A stretch of DNA of 45,281 nt from Chloroflexota bacterium (GCA_005880175.1 VBJR01000243.1:1-45281), one strand, 5' to 3'; positions 1-7,685 are shown, counted from the first letter of the stretch. Notes: a model not told the origin generated them from the letters alone. Numbers and translations are program-made.

Positions 1-206
1 AGGGGCACCAGGCGGGAGGCGTGGGGGCGGCGGTCGGGGGTCAGGAGGAGGTGGGTGCCCTCAGTCATGAGGGCGTTGCGGTGGCGGCGGGTGTGGTCGG
101 TGTGGGCGTGGGACACGAAGGCGAGGTCGCGCACGGTGAGCGGGTCGAGCCAGAAGTCGTGGCCGACCAGCCAGATGCCCTTGTCCCAGGTGACGTGCCG
201 AGTCAT
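1..206 (-). CDS. Metallo-beta-lactamase-fold nuclease, partial (3' end outside window)
   Basis: The reverse strand opens with ATG at 206 and stays open to the window edge, so only about 68 N-terminal residues are present. They contain SHAHTDHTRRH (about residues 33-43), the HxHxDH metal-binding motif of metallo-beta-lactamase-fold hydrolases. The preceding stretch (W-x-L-V-G-H-D-F-W-L-D-P then LAFVSHAH) matches the opening of MBL exonucleases such as the DNA-ligase-associated and beta-CASP-type enzymes, where the motif follows a short hydrophobic strand. In that family two metals at this site hydrolyse phosphodiester bonds. The beta-CASP region that would separate these subfamilies is missing, so the substrate cannot be assigned. 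No same-strand neighbour is visible upstream; the next genes are divergent. Confidence 0.6.
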   Translation of the reverse strand, partial: MTRHVTWDKGIWLVGHDFWLDPLTVRDLAFVSHAHTDHTRRHRNALMTEGTHLLLTPDRRPHASRLVP

Positions 207-298
207 CCGCCGCGGGGTAGCGTACTGCACCGTCCCGGGCCGCGCCGGTTGTCAATCGCCTGGTTTACACGTTTGGCCCAGGATGTACGCAAAGTCGA

Positions 299-319
299 GC
301 CAGCCTGACACTGGCTGGC
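299..319. promoter_or_regulatory. 7-bp inverted repeat ahead of the small peptide gene
   Basis: GCCAGCC (299-305) and GGCTGGC (313-319) are perfect inverted arms with a 7-nt spacer. They end 7 nt before the Shine-Dalgarno sequence of the peptide gene at 340. It could be an operator or a leader hairpin. A weak promoter (TTTACA near 264, TACGCA near 286) lies just upstream. Only the repeat itself is certain. Confidence 0.4.
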
Positions 320-339
320 CAAATTGGGGAGGTAGCGCA

Positions 340-444
340 GTGCGCAAGCGTTTGATCTCGATCACGACGGTGGTGGTTACGGTCGCATCCATCATGGCCC
401 TGGTTTTATCGGCCGGCGCGGACGTCATCGGGCCCGGCGTCTAG
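340..444 (+). CDS. 34-residue putative secreted signalling peptide precursor
   Basis: GTG at 340 follows a strong Shine-Dalgarno sequence, GGGGAGG at 326-332, with a 7-nt spacer; the stop TAG is at 442-444. The product begins MRKR, continues with a hydrophobic helix of about 20 residues rich in V, I, T and A, and ends SAGA then DVIGPGV. This is a signal-peptide layout with an A-x-A type signal peptidase I site (AGA, residues 25-27); cleavage would release a seven-residue peptide, DVIGPGV. The next gene encodes an HTH-TPR regulator. This is the arrangement of RRNPP systems (PapR/PlcR, NprX/NprR, Phr/Rap), where a short exported peptide is re-imported and binds the TPR domain. Small size and no homologue recognised mean the function is inference. 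It could instead be a single-span membrane microprotein. Confidence 0.6.
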   Translation: MRKRLISITTVVVTVASIMALVLSAGADVIGPGV

Positions 445-456
445 AACTGTCAGTCT

Positions 457-535
457 GCCTGGTTGGCGGCTTCCGTTCCGCCCGTGATGGGCTAGACTTG
501 CTCCATCGCACGTCCTCTCAGGCCGCCAACCAGGC
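457..535. promoter_or_regulatory. 14-bp inverted repeat flanking a candidate -10 box upstream of the HTH-TPR gene
   Basis: GCCTGGTTGGCGGC at 457-470 and its exact reverse complement GCCGCCAACCAGGC at 522-535 are separated by 51 bp. The midpoint is 496, inside TAGACT (493-498), a plausible -10 hexamer for the gene starting at 547. The arm centres are about 64 bp apart, roughly six helical turns, which would suit two bound dimers or a small DNA loop. A partial copy, GCCTGGTT, occurs at 258-265. An autoregulatory operator for the HTH-TPR protein is inferred. Confidence 0.5.
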
Positions 536-546
536 GTTCCTCTGGT

Positions 547-1809
547 GTGACCATCGACCCGGACTTAGTGCGCCAGGCCCGGCTGAAGGCCGGCCTGAGC
601 CTGGCCCAGGTCGCCGGGTCCGACCTCAGCCGCCAGGCGGTCCATCTGATCGAGACCGGGAAGGTCCGCCCGAGCATGCGGAGCCTCCAGATCATCGCCC
701 GCCGGCTCGGCGTCTCGGCGCTGAGCTTCCAGGTGGCGATGGATGCTGGCGCCGAGGTTCCGCACCGGCGCGCGGCCGAGTTGGAGCGGCTGTGCGAACG
801 CCAGCGGTACGACGAGGTCCGCGAGCTGGCCGGCCACCTCCTGGAACAGGACACGTCCACCTACCTGATCGCGTTCGCCCACATGTACCTCGGCCGTGCC
901 CTGGTGCATCTCGGCCGTCCGGACGAGGCGCTCACGCATGCTCAGCAGGCGAGGCGTCTCTTCGAGGGAGAGGACGACCCCTGGTCGGCGGCGGAGGCGC
1001 GTGAATGGGAGGCCGCCGCCCTGTTCCTCAAGCAGGACGCGCGGGCAGTGGCGGTCGGCGAGGACGCACTCGCACGCTACCGCGCACTCGAACCGCGGCG
1101 TCCGGAGGTCGAGGCGAGGATGGTCGAGCACCTGGCCACCTTCCTTCTCCAGCGGTCGGACTATGTTCGGGCCGAGCACTGCTATCAACAGGCCCTGCAA
1201 GTCGGTGGACCGGTCCTCGATCTTGCACGGCTGGGGCGCATCTATCACGGCTTGGGCCACTGCTATCACTGCCTCGGAGATGCGCGGAGAGGCATCGAGC
1301 TCCTCTCGCGCGCCGTCGCGCTCTACGCCGTGGAGAACGACCTCCGGCCCGCGCCAGCTCGCATCGAGCTGCCGAGAGTGGAGAACGACCTCGGCTGGAT
1401 GCTGCTGCACTCCGGCCAGGCGGAACGGGCCGAGGAGCTGTTCCAATCCGCCCTGCGTCGCCTGCAGGAAGCAGGCGCGGAGCGGCTGCAGAGTCACGTC
1501 CTGCTCAGCCTCGCCGAGGCTCGCCAGGGCCGGGGCCAGCTCGACGATGCGGCCGAGCTGATCGAACGAGCGCTCGAGCTGGCCGAGCGGCTCGACGAGC
1601 GGAAGGCGATGGCCAGCGCTCATCGGCAGCTGGGTGAGATCCACGAGGTCCGGCAGGAGCACCATCTGGCGGACGAGCGCTTCCGCGAGGCGCTGGCGAT
1701 CCTCGACGCGGCCGGCATGACCGGCGCGAGGGCCGAATGCCAGGCGGCCTACCAGCGCCTTCTCGACGCCAGGGCTGACGTGGTCCCGTTGGAGCGGTCC
1801 GCGGGCTAG
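547..1809 (+). CDS. HTH-TPR transcriptional regulator (RRNPP-like)
   Basis: The 420-residue product has an N-terminal HTH_3/Xre domain (about residues 6-60: LVRQARLKAGLSLAQVAG, then SRQAVHLIETGKVRPS and LQIIARRLGV). The rest (about 70-410) is helical TPR repeats with typical AEHCYQQAL, RGIELLSRAVALY and AAELIERALELAERL segments. HTH plus TPR array is the architecture of Rgg/PlcR/NprR-type peptide receptors and also of many uncharacterised regulators in Actinomycetota and Chloroflexota. The start is GTG at 547 with only a weak ribosome site. A peptide-like gene lies 102 bp upstream, an inverted repeat surrounds its candidate promoter, and a TPR-only paralogue follows 5 nt after the stop. DNA binding is confident by family; peptide binding is inferred. 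Confidence 0.8.
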   Translation: MTIDPDLVRQARLKAGLSLAQVAGSDLSRQAVHLIETGKVRPSMRSLQIIARRLGVSALSFQVAMDAGAEVPHRRAAELERLCERQRYDEVRELAGHLLEQDTSTYLIAFAHMYLGRALVHLGRPDEALTHAQQARRLFEGEDDPWSAAEAREWEAAALFLKQDARAVAVGEDALARYRALEPRRPEVEARMVEHLATFLLQRSDYVRAEHCYQQALQVGGPVLDLARLGRIYHGLGHCYHCLGDARRGIELLSRAVALYAVENDLRPAPARIELPRVENDLGWMLLHSGQAERAEELFQSALRRLQEAGAERLQSHVLLSLAEARQGRGQLDDAAELIERALELAERLDERKAMASAHRQLGEIHEVRQEHHLADERFREALAILDAAGMTGARAECQAAYQRLLDARADVVPLERSAG

Positions 1810-1814
1810 GAGTC

Positions 1815-2849
1815 GTGGCCGACGCTCGTATCGCTCAGCTCGAGCGGCTCACCGAGCAGCAGCGGTACCTGGAGGTCATGGAGCTGGCCCCACCGCTCCT
1901 CACCGAGCGCTCCCGTGGCCTGCGCGCCTACGGCCACTTCTTCCTCGGCCAGGCCCTGAACCGACTCTTCAAGCCCGAGCAGGCCATCGACCACCTCATC
2001 CAGGCCAGAGCGCTCTTCGAGGCACTGGACGAACCATGGTTGGCCGCCGAGTCGATGGAATGGGAAGCCGGAGCCCGCTACCTCAAGGAGGATGCCAGCG
2101 CCCTGGCGATGGCCAAGGAGGCCCTGCGCCGGTATCGTGCGTTGGAGCCGAGAGCCGCCGAGGTGGAGTCCCGCATGCTGGAGCACCTGGGCACGATCCT
2201 CGTTCGCCACCAGGACTACCTCCAGGCTCGCGACCGCTACGAGGAGGCACTGGACGTGGCCGGCCGGCGCCTCGACATCTCTCGCCTGGCCCGCATCTAC
2301 CACGGCCTCGGCTCGTGCCATGCGAGCCTTGGCGACGTGCAGCGGGCCATCGAGCTGACGTCCCGCGCCGTGACCCTCTACCAGGTCGAAAACGACATCC
2401 GACCTCAGGCGGCACGGGTGGACCTGCCCAGGGCGGAAGGCGACCTCGGCGTGTGGTACATGTCGCAGGGCGACCTGGTCCGCGCCGAGGAGTTGCTGCG
2501 GGCGGCGCTGGACCATCTCGCGGAGTCAGGCGTCGAGCGGCTGCGCAGCCGCGGGCTCCTCAGCCTCGCCACCCTGCGTCAGGCCCAGCGCCGTCTCGAT
2601 GAGGCGCTGGGGTTGATCGAGGAGGCTGCCGCGCTCGCGGAGCGCCTCGGCGAACAGATCGCGCTGGCCATGGCGCATCAGCAGTTGGGCGAAGTCCATG
2701 CAGTGCGGGGTGCTCACGACCTCGTCGACGAGAGCTTCGAGCGCGCCCTGGCCATCCTGGAGCAGGACGGTCTGGAGGAGCGCCGGGCGCAGTGCGCGGC
2801 AGCCTACGAACGGGTCCGGGAATCTCGGTGGCAGGCCTCAAAGGGCTGA
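1815..2849 (+). CDS. TPR-repeat protein, HTH-less paralogue of the preceding regulator
   Basis: GTG at 1815 is preceded by AGGAG (1808-1812) that overlaps the upstream stop, so the two genes are almost certainly one operon. The 344-residue product is TPR repeats throughout and aligns with the C-terminal three quarters of the preceding regulator: both carry ARIYHGLG, a VEND(L/I)RP segment, AERL and an AHxQLGE(I/V)H motif in the same order. It has no helix-turn-helix, signal peptide or membrane segment. In Rap/Rgg-type families such proteins bind partner proteins and are modulated by peptides. Here it could be a second receptor, a titrating partner of the HTH-TPR protein, or simply a duplicate. 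Tandem duplication followed by loss or gain of the HTH is inferred from the alignment. Confidence 0.75.
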   Translation: MADARIAQLERLTEQQRYLEVMELAPPLLTERSRGLRAYGHFFLGQALNRLFKPEQAIDHLIQARALFEALDEPWLAAESMEWEAGARYLKEDASALAMAKEALRRYRALEPRAAEVESRMLEHLGTILVRHQDYLQARDRYEEALDVAGRRLDISRLARIYHGLGSCHASLGDVQRAIELTSRAVTLYQVENDIRPQAARVDLPRAEGDLGVWYMSQGDLVRAEELLRAALDHLAESGVERLRSRGLLSLATLRQAQRRLDEALGLIEEAAALAERLGEQIALAMAHQQLGEVHAVRGAHDLVDESFERALAILEQDGLEERRAQCAAAYERVRESRWQASKG

Positions 2850-2862
2850 CGCGGCCGGGAGG

Positions 2863-3606
2863 CTAGTCTGCCGGCGCGTTCGAGATGGTCCAGACGGCGA
2901 CCTGAGCGCGGTTCTGCAAGCCCAGCTGGGTTCGTACGTTTGCCAGATGGGCTTCGACGGTACGGTCGCTGATCTCGAGGTGGCTCGCGATCTGCTTGTC
3001 GGAGAGGCCCTCCGCGACGAGCTTGACGATCTGCATCTGCCGTGGAGTCAAAGGCCCTCGCCGCCCACGCGCGGCGAGCAGAGATTCGACGAGGGGGAGC
3101 GTATCGGCGAGACGCATGCTCATTCCCCGCTCCCATGCATCTGAGGACAGTCTCTCGCCGAGCCGCGCGCGACTCTGGCGTTGCGCCCTGACGATGGGAA
3201 GGACTGCTTCTGGATAGTCCTGCAAACCTCCAGTGTCCCCACCACTGCGCTCCGCGGCTGCCGTCGCCGCGGCCGCGAGGATGAGACAGTCGGCATGCCG
3301 GCCGCGGTCCGCCGCCACACACGCCAGGCCGGCAAGTGGTCCGATCGCGATGGAGTCGGCGCCATGGGCGGCGAATCTTGTGTTGGTTGCGTTGACGACC
3401 TGAATCGCGAGTCGAGTCTTTCCGCACCCGGGCGGGCCAACGAGCGTGACCAATTGCATGCGGCTGACCGACTCGCCGAGCTGTTCTATCTCGGCGGCCC
3501 GACCAATGAACGAGCTCAATGGTCTTGGCAGTGGCCCCGGGGTCAGCGAGGGCGACGAACTCGAGGTCTGGTCGCTTTCGGACATCCGCGCTCCATGCTC
3601 CTTCAT
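2863..3606 (-). CDS. Internally deleted AAA-LuxR regulator (P-loop joined to LuxR HTH)
   Basis: The 247-residue product keeps the N terminus of the upstream regulator (PLSSFIGRAAEIEQL, P-loop GPPGCGKT at 57-64). It then jumps, near residue 75, to the last TPR region (GPLAGLACVAADRGRHADC) and a complete LuxR/GerE HTH (about 186-247: LTPRQMQIVKLVAEGLSDKQ, TVEAHLANVR). Compared with the 793-residue neighbour, about 545 internal residues, including the Walker B, ARC and most TPR segments, are missing, yet the frame is open throughout. The start ATG overlaps the upstream stop by four bases, so translation is coupled. It should still bind DNA but has lost most of the ATPase switch. It could be a natural mini-regulator, a decayed duplicate or an assembly collapse. 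It converges on the TPR gene with a 13-bp gap. Confidence 0.7.
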   Translation of the reverse strand: MKEHGARMSESDQTSSSSPSLTPGPLPRPLSSFIGRAAEIEQLGESVSRMQLVTLVGPPGCGKTRLAIQVVNATNTRFAAHGADSIAIGPLAGLACVAADRGRHADCLILAAAATAAAERSGGDTGGLQDYPEAVLPIVRAQRQSRARLGERLSSDAWERGMSMRLADTLPLVESLLAARGRRGPLTPRQMQIVKLVAEGLSDKQIASHLEISDRTVEAHLANVRTQLGLQNRAQVAVWTISNAPAD

Positions 3607-5984
3607 GCCTCAGAGGCTTCTGAAACGGCCCAGGCAGCGATCTCGGCGCGATTGCGAAGTCCGAGCTTCCGCCGAACGTGCGCCAGATGGACTTCGACCG
3701 TACGCGGGCTGATGAGCAACCGCTGAGCGATCTCCTTGTCGGTAAGTCCGTTTGCGACCATGTGAGCGACCTCGCCTTCACGAGTCGACAGGATGGTCCG
3801 CGAAGTCAGCGCCCCTCCAACTTGCGCGAACTGGAGGGCCGCGCGTATGTCCATGCCCCAACCGTGCTGCCAAGCGATGGCTGCTCGGCGCGCGCTCAGC
3901 GCCTCCCGACTCGACCGTTCCGCCTGCTCGATCGACTCCAGCTGATAGCTGAGGGCCCTGATCCAATCGGTGCCCGACGAACTGGCCGCCTGCCTGGCCG
4001 CCGCGGCGAACGTCAGTGCGCACACGTGGTCGCCGTCGCCAGCGGCGACGCGCGCGAGCCCGAAGAGGGGGCCGACTGCCATGTGGTCGTTCGCGTTCGC
4101 GACTGCTTGCGCAAGCGCGGCGATGAACTGCGCGCGAGCCTCTGCCTGACGACCGAGCGCCAGGTACACCTGACCGCAGGTATCGAGGACCTCCACGAGA
4201 GGTATCGCGCGCTCGACGACATCATCGGTCGCATCCAGTGCCTGGACGATCTGCTCAAGCGCCTCTGATGGCCGCCCTAGCTGAAGCAGTGTCAGGGCCA
4301 GGTTGTTCCTGGCCATGACCGAACTCCTGGCTCTGCTGGGTGGCCAACCATGCATCCGTACGATGCGATCAGGAGCGTCAGCAGGCATGTCCTCGACGAA
4401 CTGGAGGATTCGTCGAAACCACACCTCGGCGGCGGACCAGTCGCCGTCCTGCGCTGCGAGCAACCCACGTGCACTGGCAGTCCATACTGATAGCGCCGGA
4501 GCGCCGGCAGGCTCAGCTGCGGTTGACGCGCGCTCGAGATGAGCTCTCATCCCTGCGCTGTCACCCAGTCGACGAGAGGCGGTAGCGGCCAGGATACGGA
4601 GCCGAGCTGCGACGAGCTCGTCGACGTCACTTCGAGCAAGGACGGATTCGAGGCGATCGCGAGCTTCACGCAACATACCTCGAAGCGCCCAGTACCACTG
4701 AAGGTTCTCAGTCGTCGCGGCCTCGAGGCCGGGTTCATGCCCCACCGCCCAATCGAGGGCAAGACGGAGATTGGCGTATTCGAGGTCGATGAGATGGACC
4801 CGCGCTTGCAGATCGCCGCCAACGATGCTCAGCGCGTCAGCGAGACGGGCATAGTAACGGGCGTGTCGCCCGTCGAGGTCGTCCGTCCCATGCAGCGCGC
4901 GTTTATCGCGAGCGAACTGTCGGACGATTTCCAATTGACCATACCGCAGGTCGCCAGCCGGCGTCGTCCGCGCGACTATCAATGACTTCGCGACGAGTCG
5001 CGAGAGCGTTTCACTGACCCATTCCTCCGGCATGTTGCCGTCGGCGCAAATGGCCTTGACCGCGTTCAGGTCGAACGTGCCCGGAAAGAGCGCCAATCGT
5101 CGAAACAGCAGCTGCTCGTCGTCGTCGAGCAGATCGTGGCTCCACTCGATTGCCGCTCGAATCGTGCGATGGCGAGGAACCGCGGTGCGACGTCCGTTCG
5201 TCAGGATGCGGAAACTGTGATGCAGGCTGGCAGCGATCTGCGTCAGGCCGAGCGACGGAACAGCGGCGGCGGCCAACTCGAGCGCAAGGGGTATGCCGTC
5301 CAGGCGATGGCAGATCGTAGCCACCGCGGCGGCATTGGATGTTGTCAGCCTGAAGGCGGGCTGCTGTTCCGAGACGCGTACACAGAATAGAGAAACCGCG
5401 TCGTAAGCGCCCACCGCCTCGGGGTCCTGCGCGTCCCCCACTGGGACCGACAGCGGTTCGACGGGCCAGCATCGCTCGCCGTCGACGTTCAGCAACTCGC
5501 GGCTGGTCGCCATGATGCGGAGGTTGGAGCAGCCGGCAAGGAGCTGTTGGGCCAGCGAGCACACGGACATGATCAGGTGTTCGGCATTGTCGATCAGCAA
5601 GAGCACAGCCCGGTCGCCGATGACGTTCACGAGGCTCGGTGCGGGCTGGGCTTGCAGTCCAAGCGCCATGCTGGCAGCGTCCACGACGGCGTCCGGGTCA
5701 CCGATGGGCCCGAGATCGACGAACGCGACATCCTGAGGCACGCGGTGGCGGTTTGGTGCCACGACCTCCAGCGCCAGTCGCGTCTTGCCGCAGCCCGGCG
5801 GTCCCACAAGGGTCAGTAGGCGGGCACGAGTCAGAAGCGTGCTCAACTCCTCGATCTCAGCTTGCCTGCCCACGAAGGAACTGAGTGGATGGGGAGGAGG
5901 AGTCAGTTTCAGTGGCTGCGCCGGGCCGGCGTTGGGACCGCGCTCAGACGCCCTCCCGTGATCCTCGCTACGCGCCGTACGCAT
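3603..5984 (-). CDS. AAA/NB-ARC-TPR-LuxR transcriptional regulator (LAL/MalT-like)
   Basis: The 793-residue protein has the order expected for large ATP-dependent LuxR regulators. A leader with SSFVGRQAEIEEL is followed by P-loop GPPGCGKT (61-68), Walker B VLLLIDNAEHL (about 127-137) and ARC-type segments (GIPLALELAAAAVPSLGL; FRRLALFPGTFDLNAVKAIC). A helical TPR region (about 390-710) and a LuxR HTH (732-793: LSTREGEVAHMVANGLTDKE) complete it. In this family ligand binding and ATP control self-assembly on DNA. The inducer is unknown and no target is apparent. ATG at 5984 has AAGGG close upstream. The truncated paralogue follows with a 4-nt overlap; the two probably form one transcript. Confidence 0.85.
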   Translation of the reverse strand: MRTARSEDHGRASERGPNAGPAQPLKLTPPPHPLSSFVGRQAEIEELSTLLTRARLLTLVGPPGCGKTRLALEVVAPNRHRVPQDVAFVDLGPIGDPDAVVDAASMALGLQAQPAPSLVNVIGDRAVLLLIDNAEHLIMSVCSLAQQLLAGCSNLRIMATSRELLNVDGERCWPVEPLSVPVGDAQDPEAVGAYDAVSLFCVRVSEQQPAFRLTTSNAAAVATICHRLDGIPLALELAAAAVPSLGLTQIAASLHHSFRILTNGRRTAVPRHRTIRAAIEWSHDLLDDDEQLLFRRLALFPGTFDLNAVKAICADGNMPEEWVSETLSRLVAKSLIVARTTPAGDLRYGQLEIVRQFARDKRALHGTDDLDGRHARYYARLADALSIVGGDLQARVHLIDLEYANLRLALDWAVGHEPGLEAATTENLQWYWALRGMLREARDRLESVLARSDVDELVAARLRILAATASRRLGDSAGMRAHLERASTAAEPAGAPALSVWTASARGLLAAQDGDWSAAEVWFRRILQFVEDMPADAPDRIVRMHGWPPSRARSSVMARNNLALTLLQLGRPSEALEQIVQALDATDDVVERAIPLVEVLDTCGQVYLALGRQAEARAQFIAALAQAVANANDHMAVGPLFGLARVAAGDGDHVCALTFAAAARQAASSSGTDWIRALSYQLESIEQAERSSREALSARRAAIAWQHGWGMDIRAALQFAQVGGALTSRTILSTREGEVAHMVANGLTDKEIAQRLLISPRTVEVHLAHVRRKLGLRNRAEIAAWAVSEASEA

Positions 5985-6114
5985 TTTCCCTTACCCCATG
6001 CTGATCGGCCGTAAGTACTAATCCCAGCTTGTCCCCGCCGGGATCGCCTGCTCACACTGCCACATCGCGCCCCTGCCGCGGGGCGACTTCTCGGCCCTGG
6101 GCATGGAGTGGTGG

Positions 6115-6354
6115 ATGACCGCGACCTACAAGAGCGACCCCGTGGTTCGGGTCGGTTCGCGGGTGCGCGTTCGGGACGCTGACGGCGAGGACGAGTTCGC
6201 CGTCGTCGCGCCCGAGGATCTCGACACCGGCGCCTGCCGGATCTCGACCGTCAGTCCGCTCGGGCGGGCCCTTCTCGGTCGTCGGGTCGGCGATCGGGTG
6301 CTCTTCCGGGCGCCGGGTGGGGTCATGGGCGTGACGATCATCGGCATCACCTGA
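6115..6354 (+). CDS. GreA/GreB C-terminal-domain (FKBP-like) small protein
   Basis: About 79 residues match the C-terminal FKBP-like domain of GreA/GreB/Rnk transcription factors: VRVGSRVRVRDADGEDEF, then ISTVSPLGRALLGRRVGDRV and a final GVTIIGI strand. The N-terminal coiled coil that enters the RNA polymerase secondary channel is absent, so transcript cleavage is not expected. Rnk-like binding to RNA polymerase is possible. ATG at 6115 has GGAG 6 nt upstream; ATG at 6103 is the alternative. The frame stays open back to 6022 (with ACSHC) but has no start codon there, which may be the remnant of a longer ancestor. It ends inside the convergent epimerase gene (8-bp overlap). Confidence 0.7.
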   Translation: MTATYKSDPVVRVGSRVRVRDADGEDEFAVVAPEDLDTGACRISTVSPLGRALLGRRVGDRVLFRAPGGVMGVTIIGIT

Positions 6355-7036
6355 TGGACTCCTCCCCAACCTGGCGGTGGCTGCCGGCGATCGTGCCGGC
6401 GACCTCCACGCCGATCGCCGCGTACGCCTCGAACGGGACGCCGATGTCCGCCACCCACACCTCGCCCGCGTGGGCCGGGCCGTCGGCCGACAGCAGGCCC
6501 GGCTTGGGCAGCCCCAGCGTCACCGTCACGGTCGCCCGAACGCACGCGCCGGCGGCGCGGCCCGTGTCCGCGTCCAGGCCCGACGGCACGTCGACCGACA
6601 CCACCCGCCGGTCCGCGTCGTTGATCGCCGCGATCCACCCGGCCAGCCGGCCCTCGACCGGGCGGGACAGGCCCGTGCCCAGCAGCGCGTCCACGACCAG
6701 CGCTGCGCCGGCCAGGTGGGGCGGCGGTTCGGACGCGATGGTCACCCCCACGCCCCGCAGCGCCCGCGCCTGCTCGGCCGCCGGTCCCGTCATGCCCTCC
6801 ACGTCGGCGCAGGCGACGCCGGCCAGCCGGCCCCACCGGTGCAGGTGCCGGGCCGCGGCCAGGCCGTCGCCGCCGTTGTTCCCCCGCCCGCACACCACGT
6901 AGGTGCGGCCGCGGCAGTGACGCGCGACCTGCCAGCCGGCCGCCTCCATCAGCCAGGAGACCGGGATCGCGAACCGCTCGGCCGCCAGCCGGTCCACCTC
7001 GCGGACCTGGGCGCTACTGAGGCTGGGCAGGCTCAC
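6347..7036 (-). CDS. nnrE: NAD(P)H-hydrate epimerase (YjeF N-terminal domain)
   Basis: The 229-residue protein is a single YjeF_N domain. It has the N-terminal VREVDRLAAERFAIP, the glycine-rich CGRGNNGGDGLAAARHL loop (about 49-65), VVDALLGTGLSRPVEG, and SVDVPSGLDADTG near 146-158. The enzyme interconverts R and S epimers of hydrated NAD(P)H so that the S-specific dehydratase can repair it. The C-terminal dehydratase/kinase domain (NnrD), often fused in bacteria, is absent here and not seen elsewhere in the window. GTG at 7036 lies inside the 3' end of the SufR-like gene, so the two are translationally coupled. Confidence 0.88.
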   Translation of the reverse strand: MSLPSLSSAQVREVDRLAAERFAIPVSWLMEAAGWQVARHCRGRTYVVCGRGNNGGDGLAAARHLHRWGRLAGVACADVEGMTGPAAEQARALRGVGVTIASEPPPHLAGAALVVDALLGTGLSRPVEGRLAGWIAAINDADRRVVSVDVPSGLDADTGRAAGACVRATVTVTLGLPKPGLLSADGPAHAGEVWVADIGVPFEAYAAIGVEVAGTIAGSHRQVGEESIR

Positions 7037-7685
7037 CAGCCGCCCGGCCGCTCGCCGGCGGACGCTGGACCAGGAACGAGCAGTAGGGATCCCGGCGGTG
7101 GATCGACGCCTCCTGCGAGACCGTCGCCCCCAGCAGCTTCACCAGCAGCCGCGGCGTGATCGTGCACACCTGCGGGTACTTGAGCGCGGTGTTCCGGAAG
7201 GGGCAGTTGTGGATCGTGACCCGGACGCCGCCATCGGTGTCCTGCTGCTCGGCCAGCGTGCCGGCCCGGCGGATCGACTCGACCACCCGCCCCAGCTTCT
7301 CCTCGAATCCCAGGCCGGTCAGCTGCTTCTCGATGGCGCCGGCGTGACGGGCCGCCACCCGCTCGAACACCTCGTCGAGCAGCGCCGGGCCGCCCATGTC
7401 GGCCAGCTCGTTGAGCACCATCGTCGCGAGCTGGCCATAGCGCTTGGGGAACGCGGCGTCCGCCTTGTCCGTCAGCGAGAACATCAGGCTGGGCCGGCCC
7501 CGCTTGCCCTGGACCGGCTCGCTCTTGACGAAGCCGTCCTTCTCCAGCGCGGCCAGGTGCTGACGGACGGCATTGGGCGTGATCCCGAGCTGGGCTGAGA
7601 TGACCTCGGCGCTCGCCGCCTGTTTACGGCGGAGGAACTCGAGGACCTCCATGCGAGTCGATCGGCCGGCGATCAGTGCGGGCAT
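7014..7685 (-). CDS. SufR-like iron-sulfur winged-helix transcriptional regulator
   Basis: The product has an N-terminal winged helix (RMEVLEFLRR, AEVISAQLGITPNAVRQHLA, then GKRGRPSLMFSLTD). Its C-terminal sensor domain holds three cysteines in the pattern C-x12-C-x27-C (HNCPF, PQVC, DPYCSF). That pattern is the [4Fe-4S]-ligating signature of SufR-type regulators, which sense Fe-S status or oxidative stress. No suf genes are nearby; the gene is divergent from a small protein gene and overlaps the NAD(P)HX epimerase gene. ATG at 7685 is chosen because homology begins there. GTG at 7718 would add 11 unremarkable residues. A palindrome in the divergent promoter is a good operator candidate. Confidence 0.75.
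   Translation of the reverse strand: MPALIAGRSTRMEVLEFLRRKQAASAEVISAQLGITPNAVRQHLAALEKDGFVKSEPVQGKRGRPSLMFSLTDKADAAFPKRYGQLATMVLNELADMGGPALLDEVFERVAARHAGAIEKQLTGLGFEEKLGRVVESIRRAGTLAEQQDTDGGVRVTIHNCPFRNTALKYPQVCTITPRLLVKLLGATVSQEASIHRRDPYCSFLVQRPPASGRAAGEPAQPQ

Noticed and set aside
340..444. RiPP or bacteriocin precursor as the role of the small peptide gene
   Set aside because: No leader motif, core Cys/Ser/Thr cluster, modification enzyme or dedicated exporter is nearby; the HTH-TPR neighbour favours signalling.
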